NCBI GenBank assembly: GCA_010093685.1
Contig: MU006245.1
Coordinates: forward strand, 248,001-312,000
DNA length: 64,000 nt
DNA from: Ophiobolus disseminans
Lineage: Eukaryota; Ascomycota; Dothideomycetes; Pleosporales; Phaeosphaeriaceae
Reading direction: 5' to 3'
Shown here: one piece after another, positions 33,922-44,888 of the stretch
Position numbering within the stretch: position 1 is the first letter of the stretch
Layout: each line of letters begins with the position of its first letter
Translations under genes and position numbers: made by a program
The notes under the pieces: model-generated
What the model saw: the letters and a program-made list of their open reading frames with translations, nothing else
What the model was told of the DNA's origin: nothing
Databases searched by the model: none

Positions 33922-35840
33922 ATGGCTACCGCAGACAGCAGCCAGCCTCCCGCGCTGGATCTGGATAGTTTGATTCAGGTGCGTACCCTGGCAGGAACCC
34001 TTATCCCACATCTTACAGGTTTACTAACAGTCATCAGTCACTGCCTGCATGCAAACGCTGTAGGGACTGTCGCCGAGGATGCGACACCATGTTGCCCAAA
34101 TGCCGGTACGTACTCGGGTGCTTCATTTGTTCCTGCTTACCTACTTATCACCACACAGACAATGCACTAAAGCTGGAGTCGAATGCATGTTCTACGATCA
34201 TGGGCGCAATGAATACCTTCCACGCAGGTAAGACATGTGCCTCCGGTCTTGCAGCGGTAACTAATATGCCCAGCTACATCGCGAAGCTTGTAGATCACGT
34301 GCGTAGTCTCTCGTCACACCAGAATCTGTCGCCACCAACATCTGTGGAAACGAGTTATGATGGATCTGTGATGATCAAGGCTGAGCCCTTTCCAACTGAA
34401 GTCCACGCGCATCATGAACATCACTTCGCATATGCTGGTGAGAGCTATCGGTATCTTGGCGCAGAGTCTTGTCTCTTGAAGTCTCCAAGAATGCAACCGA
34501 GAAACGTGCGTCCTCCGCTCCAGCTCGACGACGATGTCGATGACTTGCGTCTGACCTGGACAAAAACGCCAGAAAAGGAATGGGAGCTTCTCCAACTGTA
34601 TCTTGAGATTATCCAGCCAGTGTATCCAATCCTAGATACCTCGCCATCTGGTGGGCGATATTTACTCCAGAATCTGCCATCCGATCTCACAGCCACGGAG
34701 ACGTTCTCTCTGAACATGATATACTCAATCTCATGCTACATACTGCCAAACACCGGCAAGAAACCTAACCGGGAAGACACGTGGAACACCTCTGGACGCC
34801 TATCGTACCACCAAGCAAATTCGCTCAAGTTCCGTACGCTTGCAAGGGACTACTATCTCAAAGCCATGGAGCATCTTGAAACGGCGACAGTGGATCCGGA
34901 TATAGCCACATTGCGAGCCGTCCTACTCCTGGCTATACACAGCTCATTTGACCCGAAGTCTGGCAATGTAGGCCAGCAGATAGCTCTCTCTGCGCGCCTA
35001 GCTTTTGACCTTGAAGCTAAAGGTGAGCTACAAGAGCTACAGCCAAACGAAGTCGAGGTACTTCGAAACATGCACATGACTATCTTCAGTCTTGAAAACC
35101 AGGTTGCGTCGACTCTAGATCGACCTGCTTTGTTCCCAGAACCTGTATGTTACATTCACTTCATCCGCGTACAGCATCTGACATTCTGTAGGATTCTGAA
35201 CTATGCTTTGACAAGGCCAAGCCGGCCGAATATATGTGCTCGCTATTCAGGCTGCAGAATCGCTTTCGCAAGGGCGATTTTGTGGCGAAAGAACAGTTGA
35301 AACAGCTTTTGCCGCCGTTGGACGAGAAAGCCGAGCTGCTTCCCATCGTTCGCATCTCCTTGCACATGACGCATCTTCTCTTGAACCCTGTTTGGGGAAG
35401 TGCTTGGCATGTCTTGTATGTAACAATCACACTTGCATGTACAAGTATATGTTTACTGATCATCATTCAGAGAAGCTGTGGTTAGCCTTGGAGGCATTCA
35501 CGTTTTTGTGACCCCTCACTGGGTATATCGAGCCGGGACCGTCTTGATCCAGAACATCCCCAAAATTTTCGGAGGAAACCTCATCCAGCTCTACTCGAAC
35601 GCACTGCTCGTTCTCGAGCTGTCGTCGTGGAAGTGGCCAAGCTCTGCTTCGTTGTCCGAGTCACTGATCGACCTCATGCAGCACATGAAGAAAAAGTATC
35701 AACCTGATTGGTCAGACAAACTTCAACAAGGAGACGTAAGGATATGAACTTTCGGTTGTTAGCAACTGCGCACCGCCATCACTATACATTTAACCTGATC
35801 AATATTCTAGATCCGACCGGGAGCTTCCATCGGCTTTTGA
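33922..35840 (+). CDS. Zn2Cys6 transcription factor
   Basis: Exons are 33922-33978, 34038-34105, 34159-34227, 34274-35144, 35192-35415, 35471-35735 and 35811-35840, giving 527 residues. The zinc cluster has Cys24, 27, 34, 41, 44 and 51 (starting ACKRCRDCRRGCDTMLPKC), with an extra Cys30, and is split by an intron. A SYIAKLVDHV segment follows, then a regulatory domain from about 140 (LLQLYLEIIQPVYPILDTS). The last intron is less certain: without it translation stops at 35747, changing only the final residues. The gene carries more introns than its divergent neighbour. Confidence 0.8.
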
Positions 35841-35911
35841 CCGCGATGAGCATGCGCTTCGCAATTCGAACTCGTTCGAATATACCGGAGGACATTCACA
35901 TCTTGTAGGCA

Positions 35912-36817
35912 ATGGAAGCGTTTCGCACTACAAATCACAGCACAGCACCAATGATCGCGATGGTCACCAACGGAAATTTCCAGCAAGCAAACAAAAGCGA
36001 CAACCGTTGTAAATTGACTCGTTGCGTCGATTACCTCGCTCTTATCTCCCGGTACCAAGGTTCCCGGCATCGAATGATGGCACAAAGCTTAATGTACTTC
36101 GTACACACGTCGATCTCCGCGACTGGAAGCCCTGTAAGGACGCAACTATCCAACATCTTCTTCAACATTTCGGACGCACGAGAAGAAAGCACATCCATCT
36201 CCAACGACATTGTCCGGCTAGCAAGAGAGGATGCTGAACTCGTAGAAGCGGACAATAGCCTAAATGGTTACATCGTCATCACAGACGACGTCGTACGTGG
36301 GGCAACGATTCTCTCACTCAGCTATCCGAGCGACGATGTACCAAGTTATGCATTCCGGCTTGGATTTTTATTAGTTCAACGTTCGTGGGAGGCCCCATCA
36401 TCTGGCGAAGAACAGCAACCGAGGTTCAAAATAAGATGCAAGACTACGTTCGAAGACGCGTGTATCGCCGCAGTCGTTATAGCCTTCAAATGGATGGACC
36501 ATACCCTTGACGGGCGACAGAGAAATATCGCGGTTGCACACGACGCACATGGGTTCCCGACTTACACTGTGGAGAGAGACAACGGCAGTCTTGTCACTGC
36601 GGAAGTGCTTGCTCGACATGTATCTGGATCTACAAGCAACCCGGACGCGATTGAGGTTAGAGGTGATGGGAGTTCAGAATCAGACAATCGTCTGCCTCAT
36701 GATGTGGGTGCAGGAGAATGGGAGTCGTCGATAAATTCGTCCTCGGGCATTGACGGCGCGATAGATCGAGGCGGCAACATGGTTACAGAACTCGTGGGAA
36801 ACCTGTCAATTCCATGA
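35912..36817 (+). CDS. hypothetical protein, 301 residues
   Basis: This is an uninterrupted frame with plausible amino-acid composition and no recognised domain. The middle contains DAREESTSISNDIVRLARED and YIVITDDVVRGATILSLSYP, and the C-terminal 60 residues are Gly/Ser/Asp-rich. It begins 71 bp after the preceding regulator gene, so its promoter would be very short. The start Met is uncertain. It could be an orphan gene or a fortuitous long frame. Confidence 0.4.
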   Translation: MEAFRTTNHSTAPMIAMVTNGNFQQANKSDNRCKLTRCVDYLALISRYQGSRHRMMAQSLMYFVHTSISATGSPVRTQLSNIFFNISDAREESTSISNDIVRLAREDAELVEADNSLNGYIVITDDVVRGATILSLSYPSDDVPSYAFRLGFLLVQRSWEAPSSGEEQQPRFKIRCKTTFEDACIAAVVIAFKWMDHTLDGRQRNIAVAHDAHGFPTYTVERDNGSLVTAEVLARHVSGSTSNPDAIEVRGDGSSESDNRLPHDVGAGEWESSINSSSGIDGAIDRGGNMVTELVGNLSIP

Positions 36818-37306
36818 TTCGATCCATGGACTTTGGGGATATCGTGGTGGACATTTCAATCAATTCCTTGGCCAATCTACTGAATGTGTACCTGATGCTT
36901 GTCGTTCCATATGTATGAATTTCTAATAACCTGCCTTGAATGCACTCACTGTTTCTGCCTGTCCGCCAGCTCGCGCGTTATGTTACAACGGCCGCAGTCC
37001 TGACCGTAGTTTCTCATCGTATGTGCTGAAGGGATCCGCAGCATTATCAGAAGGTTGTTCGAATCTCAAATTCCATGCAACGATATTCAGGTCAGCACCA
37101 CATATTCCAATCGTTTACCACGGGTTAAAGCTAGTAGATGCTTCACATGACCCTGTTCGACTCATGTTTGATCCGAGAAGATATGCTGTCGTCCTGTTGA
37201 GCATAGATGAGAGCAAACGTTGCGGTAAGCACGTGGTAAACAAGCGTGATTGAGGCCTAATGACTGTGCTACTTGCTCAGCTGAGCTTCTATATCTATCA
37301 GTGCTT
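36818..37306. other. gene-free interval
   Basis: No coding character is seen, and a GTTCGAATC string near 37048 is not part of a foldable tRNA. Confidence 0.3.
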
Positions 37307-37692
37307 CTACAGATAAAATACTGTCAACTGCCACCACCTGTATCGATAATCTCCATCCCTTCTCTTTACTGTGTACTCATCCACATACTCACCATGTCTT
37401 CCTGGATTTCCATTGAGGCCCTCTTGCATTGCCGCTTGAGCGTCCGCTTGGTCAAAAGTGTACTTGATGTCGGAGAGTATCGTATCAATATCGGTATTGT
37501 CCATGTTAAGGAATACACGGTAGTCTAGTTCTGTCGACGGGTTGCGTGCAGTCTGTACCTTGTATGTGCCTTGCGTGTGCGCGCGATGGGGACCCTTTAC
37601 GAAGGTGGCGGGTCGTCTGTTATGCGTACGTCTATGTTAGGCCGTTCGTTGACGTTGTTTGTCGCTTGGAGGACAACATAGAGTTTGGACAT
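37307..37692 (-). pseudogene. small-family copy A, frameshifted
   Basis: Reading from 37692 gives MSKLYVVLQATNNVNERPNI, then VRITDDPPP and a stop. The neighbouring frame takes over near 37610 with TFVKGPHRAHTQGTYKVQ, then STELDYRVFLNMDNTDIDT, then TFDQADAQAAM, and ends at TAG 37307-37309. The two halves align with copies at 46.2 and 47.05 kb, so the junction is best read as a single-base frameshift. An alternative 71-nt intron (GTACGC donor after NID) would give a 104-residue protein, but it would remove sequence that is coding in the other copies. Function is unknown. Confidence 0.5.
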
Positions 37693-37844
37693 TTAGGGTC
37701 TCACAGGTTGTGGCCGCGCAGTTGAGTCGCAAATCTCTGGTCCTTCTGCTCTGGAACCATGGTATCTCCCTTTAAGGGAATAACGTGTGGTAGCAAACGC
37801 CAATTGTGTCGTGAAGGAGGCGCGTGAACTCAAGATCCATTTGC

Positions 37845-38370
37845 TCAGAGTCCTCCATAGATGGCGAAGGATGACAGGATGAGCACCAGCGTATTGATAA
37901 CGGCCCACACAAATGGTATCCATGTACTCATTTCGAAGTACCCAGCCTGATATACGCCGCCTAATCTACGCTTTGTTAGCAACCTGCATCCATTCACACC
38001 TCATCTGTAAACGTACAGTCCACCAACAATAGACCCGCTGACCAGGGCTTCAATCCCGCCCACAGCAGCAAACAGCGCCGGGGCAATCCATATGAGCTTC
38101 CAGTTGCGCCACTGAATGACACATGCCCACAGTCCAACGATCAGGTGTATGCCGCCGACGAGCAGCAGGGTCCAGTAGATAGTGAAGCGGAGGATATCGT
38201 TGGGGTTATAGAGGTAGTATGGCGTGGCGGCACCAGGGGGCAGCGGCCAGTAGAGAGATGGGAAAGCTGGGGTGCTATAGCCTGCGGGTGCGGCACTGTC
38301 GACGCGCTGGATGAAGCTGGCGACATATCAGTCGGGACTCAGGGGATTGTTGAGGGTATATGTACCTCAT
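37845..38370 (-). CDS. TMEM170-family integral membrane protein
   Basis: Exons on the minus strand are 38370-38366 (5 nt, ATGAG), 38316-38017 and 37965-37845, giving 141 residues. Three membrane spans are visible: DILRFTIYWTLLLVGGIHL, IWIAPALFAAVGGIEALVSG and TWIPFVWAVINTLVLILSSF. The signature VYQAGYFEMSTWIPF near the C-terminus matches the TMEM170 family (Tmemb_170), thought to shape ER and nuclear-envelope membranes. The tiny first exon is inferred because no in-frame ATG precedes FIQRVDSAAP and a good 49-nt intron with a CTGAT branch site supplies one. It is divergent from PEX8. Confidence 0.8.
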
Positions 38371-38630
38371 GGTGGCATGCTGAGTTATGCGCCGTGGAGC
38401 GTGTGACTTGATGTGCAGGCGGATACGAAATATGGCACTACCTGCGATAGGTATAGTCTAATGTTGGAGCTCGTGGTGTTGAGGCTTGTGACGCCCGATC
38501 GCTGGTGAATGTTCGCGACGGGCCCAAGCGTTCGACCTCGGCTCGCGGCGCGATGCTGGTCAACACCAACCCTCGCGCCATCACGTCTCCATGATCATCT
38601 TGCACAGTCGGGGAGACGCTGAGCTTCAAT
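38371..38630. promoter_or_regulatory. divergent promoter TMEM170-type / PEX8
   Basis: This is a compact 260-bp bidirectional promoter between two organelle-membrane genes. Confidence 0.35.
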
Positions 38631-40831
38631 ATGCCGGTTGATCGCCTCTTGTCGACGCTCCTGCGATCCCTGCAGACATACACAGATCAGCAGGACACGC
38701 CTCGGTACACACTTCGAGTCCTAACAGCCGGCGCATACTAACAGCTTCAGACTACTCGGAACCGCGTCCTCGCTCCTCACCACTCTCGGCAACCCTCACA
38801 ACCTGAGCCTCCTGACCTCACATCTCCTCACTGCACCCGCGCTCTGGGACCGGCCCGATGGCGTCCGAACTCCCCTCAGACTGCTCTCCGTATTCCACTC
38901 CGTCGTCACCACCATCGTGACCCATCACAATGACGTGCGATGGAAGAAGGCGCCAATACCGGAACCAGGACAGCTGCCTGTTGGAGGGGGTTTATTATTG
39001 GACGAGTGGATACGCGCCATCGTGGCCGGGGCAGACGACAGAAGCCAACGATGGAAGCACCTTATTGTTCTGGGAGGGCTGCTGATTGGTATCGGAAGCC
39101 TGGAGGAGCAGGGCATGGACTTATACTGGGCTTCGTCCATGAGAAAGCTAGTGGAAAGCGCGCTGGTCCGAGCAACGAATCTGGCACTGGTCGAGGTACG
39201 GGAGCGCAACGAAGCGGACGGCTTAGGAGGACAGACCATAACCCTCGTTTTGAATCATGCTTTTGGATGCTTAGCCGACGTGGAGAGGGTTCATCTCGAC
39301 TATGACCGGCTCCTACCAGTCCTGATTGGCACCGCATACTATTCCAGCGAGGGCTTTCAGTCGGCATACTTCCTGGGCGGCCTGGATCTCGACGTACAAG
39401 TCACCCAGTCAGGGAAGTTGGACTGGAGTGTAAGTTTCACTCTATCCAGAGCGTATTCATGGCTGACCGCAATAGATACGTTCCAGTTCCTATAGACAAG
39501 TCGAAAACATCATGAACAGGCCTCTTGTGTCCTCGATGGGCCCCCTATCAAGACTTGTCGCACACTCTGTAGAGAACGCCAAGAACCCTTGGGTTATACA
39601 AACCATGATGGACGACCTGGCAAGCTTCTCTCGAGCCCTCACCACACAATGGCGGCAGATCAAATTCTCGGATATCGAACCTGCAGAGGAAGCAGCACAT
39701 CTGGAAGAAGAAGCGCTGCATCGAAGCACGCCACAGCTGTGGAACCTCTTGAAAGCAGCCCTGTTTGCAACTACCATCATACTGCGAGGGGTCTTCACAC
39801 GGTTACTGCGCGATAAAGCATTAGCTGGCGATGCGATAGCTCCCATTCTTGCCTCGCAAGCCCTGCATACCCTTCGCCATCTCTACTTCATCACGTCACG
39901 GCTCGGCCCAGCCTCCTTCTCTCAACATACGTTCGTCTACCTGACCGCCATTGACATCCTCTCCGCCTATCCCAACCACACCGACAAGTTCCTGAAGTCT
40001 GTCGCCCCCCAACAGTTGGGACAGATACCACGCCATCCTCTCGATCGCATTCTCGATCTCTACTTCCTCAACACCGCCGAGCACTTCACACTCATCTTGT
40101 CACCTGCTTCCAACGAAGACCTGCTTGTCGCATCAGCTGTGCCATACTTGGCGGCAGGTGAAAATCGTCACATTTTGCCCGTCTTCGAAGCTGCACATAG
40201 TGTCATGCTTGCCGTTCTTTCAGCACCACAATCGGCAGAAATCACAGCGAAGCATTTGCCATTCTACATCGATGCACTATTCAGCGTCTTCCCTCACAAC
40301 CTATCACCACGGCAGTTTCGACTGGCCTTTAAGACTTTGATGCGCGTTACAGCGCCTCCATCGCCTCTCTCAGCATCGCACCCAGACCTGCCAGCGACGT
40401 TGCTTGAGCTAGTTTTCAATCGTGCACTGACCGCGCCCAGCGAGCCATTACCACCAGACGCAACAGCGCTCGCACTCCAAGGATCTGATGCACCACCTCC
40501 ACCTCTCTCAGAGCAAGCTGTCCTCGCTCTCACTTTAATTGATGCTTTGCCAATGCTCCCTATCTTGCTTTTGGAAGAGTGGCTGCCACTATGTGCGGAT
40601 TTGCTGAATCAGATCAGCGATGACGGGATGCGAGAAACAGTCAAAGCGAGATACTGGGAGGTACTTGTTAGTGGTGAGATGGACGCAGAGCGTAGTGGGG
40701 TGGCAGTCACGTGGTGGACTACAAGAGGTGGGCGCGATCTGGTTCTGTTTGGGAGGGAGAGTCTGGAGCAGCATATGATGAGCGGGGCGCTACCTGTCGA
40801 AGCGCGAGCAGTCAGGGAAAGCAAGTTGTGA
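38631..40831 (+). CDS. PEX8: peroxin 8 (intraperoxisomal import factor)
   Basis: The protein sits on the inner face of the peroxisomal membrane and links docking and RING import complexes (family knowledge). Exons are 38631-38704, 38751-39429 and 39476-40831, giving 702 residues. It starts MPVDRLLSTLLRSLQTY, is almost entirely helical and Leu-rich, and ends in the PTS1 tripeptide SKL, as expected for fungal Pex8. The identification rests on overall character plus SKL, since the family is divergent. Another SKL-bearing helical peroxisomal protein is the main alternative. Confidence 0.75.
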
Positions 40832-41099
40832 GGTGATACACATGTCGGCTCATCTGCGACTTGCCGCCCAGACCGACTTTTCGAGGCCAAGGAGGGCGAA
40901 TGAGGTGAAAGTGGCTGTATGCAGATACCCGTGATCCGTGCTCTGTCGGCACAAACAAACGCACACCAACGAAATGCGATATAAGAGCCTCAACTTACAC
41001 CAACTGATCTCTAAATCATTCCCACCAGCGGAGTACCACCATCTTCTCGTGGATCGCTACGTACCTGCAACTGCTCAAGATGGCGCACCATCGTCGAGC

Positions 41100-41580
41100 A
41101 TGCCACGCAAAACCACTGTCAACACATTGCTACCCAGAGATTTCGACAAGCCGTTGACCTGTTACTTTTGGCACCAGAACGGACGATGCAACAAGCGAGA
41201 TGAGGACTGCGCTAACGCGCACTTCAACACTGGCTATCTCGCAATGTCCCGAATCGGGTTACCCAGTCGTACGTGTTCCACCTGATGATTCATGTGGCGA
41301 AGCTCACTGCATATAAGATACCGGCGTTGCAGCCGTCGCTGGCAAGATTGCGCGCGACTCAACCACCTTCGCAGCCGATCTTGATAGTGTGCAGTGGCAC
41401 GGGGCTGTTGATCACAGGGAGCAGTGGCTCAGGATGAGGGGACAGGAGCTTATGACAAGAGAGAGGAATGTCCAACAGAGGGAGCACGAACTCAATAGAG
41501 ACATCAAGGCGAAGGCGAGGGAGGCGGTGCTGGGTTCGATGGCGGGGCATCACGGCAGACGACGCCGGGGACCGCGATGA
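41100..41580 (+). CDS. CCCH zinc-finger protein
   Basis: Exons are 41100-41268 and 41318-41580 with a 49-nt intron, giving 143 residues. One CCCH finger is present: CYFWHQNGRCNKRDEDCANA followed by His. The C-terminal half is a predicted coiled coil (REQWLRMRGQELMTRERNVQ) ending in a basic tail (HHGRRRRGPR). Two upstream in-frame Met codons (40938, 40974) would extend the start, but MPRKTTVNTLLPRDF is the more family-like start. RNA binding is inferred. Confidence 0.65.
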
Positions 41581-41835
41581 GCAAATGTCAGGAAGGAGAG
41601 CGGAAGCGATTGAGGTACGTTGACGCTGCGTGAAGATTGTGACTGTCACATGTCCAACTTTCGGTCTGCATCATCTTTGGTCAGTCCCATACGTCCGCGC
41701 TTCTTCTGCACCCCAAAGCACAGAGACCACACCTACTCCTACTCCCAACACTTCCCACCCTCCCACATCCAAACGCAACACCACAGCGCGCCACTCCCGA
41801 GGTACAAATTCTTATAACCTCGACCCGTACTACAT

Positions 41836-42416
41836 GAACACCCTCTTCTCCCAGTCCGCCCCCTCCATCTTCCAGAGCATGATCAGGCGCATCTCGCAAA
41901 ACTCAAACTCCAGTACTGACACTTCGTCAGGCCACTCCACCGCCCCGCCCACCCCGCTCCTGCAGACGAGACCAAAGTCCTCAAACTCCGTGCCAGAACA
42001 CGTACGAGTCGCGCAGGGGGAGCCAGGTCGTTCTCGAATTCGCTGACCCGACGGCAAGTCCACCCATGGGACCATCTACGCCCGCTACGCGACCTACGTC
42101 TCATGGACGTCAGTCTGCTCCGGCGCTCTCGCGCGCAACGAGTTGGAAGGGGACGGTGCCGGCGGGCTCTAATAGCTGGGCGAGCAAGTCTCCAGACCAC
42201 GGGAATAAGCATTTGAGTCCGCCGCCGGCGAGCCAGACGAGGCTGCAGGCGACGTTTGAGGCGATGAAGAAGATGGGCAGTGGGCTGGGGAGTCCGGGGG
42301 CGGAGTATAGTCCGCGGAAGAGCGAGGGGTTGAGGAGTGCGATGAGAAACGGGAATGAGCAGGATGTGAAGAGTCCTGGGTATTTTGATGTTGCTGTTGA
42401 AGCGGCAAGGGAGTGA
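41836..42416 (+). CDS. Ser/Pro-rich hypothetical protein with unresolved junction
   Basis: The first frame reads MNTLFSQSAPSIFQSMIRRI and stops at 42046. The second, shifted by one base, reads VVLEFADPTASPPMGPSTP and later LQATFEAMKKMGSGLGSPGA to the stop at 42416. Both look coding and belong together, but the only introns that reconcile them are 37-40 nt with poor donors (GTGCCA or GTCAGG). A true frameshift or a start further upstream are the alternatives. No domain is recognised. Confidence 0.4.
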
Positions 42417-42645
42417 TAATGCTTAGGTACTGCATGTTATGTCTGGTTATGTATGTATGTTAGATTTCCTTACGTGCACGGGAACCAGTCTGAAAAAATT
42501 CATGTTGACATGTCTTCATAAATTCATAAATCATCACTGGCTTGTCCGCTAATCTCTGCTTCTCCATCCATCGCCACTGGTCCCGCTCATCATCGCTTTT
42601 CCGCTTAATCTTATCCGTACATACTCCATTCCTACCACTCCTCAA

Positions 42646-44535
42646 TCACGTATGTATCCTGTACCGCTGCTTCACCACCTTCCGGCACATGGGGCACTTA
42701 CACGGCCGAATGGGCAAGTGACCATGCTTGACCGGGACCACTACATCCGCGCACCACTGACACATTACCATGTGCCCACACGGCAGCAACGCGACATCCG
42801 CCAGCTGCTGATAGCACACTTGACATGCAAGCGTCTTGGTCATATCCTCGTCGCTGAGCGGCTCGGGACGATCGGGCTGGTTGTCTAGCGTGTGCGTGGG
42901 GCGCTCGGTGTGCGTGAAGCGGCTATGCATGGAGTGGCGGGCGGAGGTAATGGCTTCGGAAGCGAGGCGCAGACGTTGGAGTTCTGAAGTGATTTGTGAG
43001 ATGGAGGTTTGAATCGGACTCATGGTACTACCGCTGGCGGCGGCGGATGAAGGACGTGCCGATGACGAGGCTTGACCCTGAAGGCGACGCTCCCACTCGC
43101 GCTCAGTGTCCCAGAAGGGGTTCAGTTGGCGCTGCGGGCGTTCTGAGGCATCCGCTCTGTCCTGGCTTCTCGTGTGTGGTGGTTCGAGGTTGGGCAGGGG
43201 CTGCAGGGGGGATCGGCTGCGTCCGGTTCTGGATGTGAATGATGTGCTTGAAGGAGAGACGGGGAATCTGCGAGACCGACTAGATCCTGGGGTTCTGCTT
43301 GGAGGAGTAGGATTTACGAAGGAGGGGTGCTCGCGGGCTAACTGTCTGACCAGGATCTCGCGGGTTTGAAGAAGATCTGCTGCTGTCGATTCACTGCCGG
43401 ACGCGTAGAATGCAGGATTGTTCGGTTCGGTTGGGTTGCCTTCGAATATTTGACGATCTATGAGACTGCGAGCTGTCTCTTCGCGAATAACGGAGTCGCT
43501 CGTCTCGGCTTGTGGTCTTCGCGGGGCATAGCTCCAGACGTTGTCCTCGGTTTCCAGACCGTGGGTCGTGGCCGAGTCTCGCATCACGCCCCATAGGAGC
43601 TGTTCCTCAATCTCTCGCCGCTCTTGAGCCGAGAGGCCGTCGAAGGGCGGGGGAGATGTGGTGTCAGTCGCTCGCCGCTCCTCGGCCTGCCGATATCGAT
43701 CATAGGCCCTGTTGTACATGGTCGAGAGCGGTGACTCGTAGTCCTCGTGCTGTATCTCCTCTCGTGTACCGAAAGTACGAGCAAATCGTTCCCGAGCTCG
43801 TGCAAGGCGAGCCTCACCCCTGTTCATGGGCCGTGGCTGCACTGTTGGCTGTGGTGTCTCTACAGGTGATATCAACCCCGGCAACTGTTGTGACGGTTGC
43901 AGTGTCTCGTCGTCCGATACTTCCGCTAGTAAGCTGTCTAATGCCGACTCCAGACTCTGCTGCGGCTCCTCGGGTCTCTCATCTTGGATGGCCAAATTGC
44001 TCTGCCTCAGCCTGTTCTCCGGCCTCGTCGCGTCGTTCACCACGCCCGCTCGGAGCTGGTCCAATGTGCGAGGTAGGAGGCCCGGGCTGACTTCCTTGAA
44101 GGGCTCTCCGATGACAGGCATACGCTGCTCGGTCCCGTCTTGCGACTTCGCAACGCGGTACCCTTGGTGGAACTCGTTCCATCGCTCCAGGAACTCGGTC
44201 TGGTCTGGTATCTCCGGCACCCGTGTCTGCGACGTGTCCAGCGGCGGGTCTGTAGCGGCGAGGCGGTTTGTCCAGAACTCTATCACCTTATGTCAGCATC
44301 ATTATCAACGGCCTCGATGAGCAAACATACCCTTGCAGAACCAGCAGTAGCCTTGCCAGCGTGTGCCTCTCTGGACAAAGCCCACACCGTCAATGTACAC
44401 CCTGTACGTGCGCGAATGAGCTCGTTCGTCTGCACATGCACAGCAGTTCGCTGTCGAGGTGAGGCGGCATGATGTCGCGAGCTTATGCGGGCAATGCGCG
44501 TCGAGCCTCGGACAATCAGCTGTTAGCGTGCCCAT
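42646..44535 (-). CDS. RING-finger protein (putative E3 ubiquitin ligase)
   Basis: Exons on the minus strand are 44535-44331 and 44279-42646, giving 612 residues. The RING is at the C-terminus (about 555-605): CQVCYQQLADVALLPCGHM, then CQWCADVV and CPMCRKVV, a C3HC4 arrangement similar to the C-terminal RINGs of IAP/MUL1-type ligases. The N-terminus is Cys-rich (CPRLDAHC, CCACADE, GYCWFCKEFW), perhaps a second zinc site. The middle is disordered and Ser/Pro/Arg-rich. Substrate is unknown. Confidence 0.75.
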
Positions 44536-44888
44536 TTCGTGTTCCAGCTTTGAGGTGGAATTGAATCTATTTTGGCACAAGACGCTGAAGATGTGTTTTG
44601 GAGTAGACTAAAGCGAGGTTTGTAGCATGGCAATCGCGAGAGGTGAAGTCAGTGGCGGTACCGCGGAACGGCGCTAATGTTCGAGACGCAGGTGAGTGGG
44701 GCCGCGCACGCCCGCGGAAGTCGCGACGCATGCAAGGCGATCGTAGCTCGCTCTTTGATCCTCACGTGACCAATCAGCAGCGGAGTCACCCAGTAAGACG
44801 TCGAGCCTTGGGACTCTCCAGCTACAGGCTCCCTACTTCTTTCGCATATAGACGTGACACTGGCGTTTATGTGGACAGCAAGTAGACC
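44536..44888. promoter_or_regulatory. divergent promoter RING gene / NUDIX gene
   Basis: This 353-bp region sits between divergent genes. I see no specific motif. Confidence 0.3.

Noticed and set aside
37040..37070. GTTCGAATC string resembling a tRNA B box
   Set aside because: No matching stems or A box were found at the right distance.
37552..37628. Intron of 71-77 nt that would restore copy A of the small family
   Set aside because: It would splice out sequence that is coding in the other two copies (the PATFVKGPHR region), so a frameshift is preferred; this remains open.
37690..37700. TTAGGG string suggesting telomeric repeat
   Set aside because: It is a single occurrence; no tandem TTAGGG array exists anywhere in the window.
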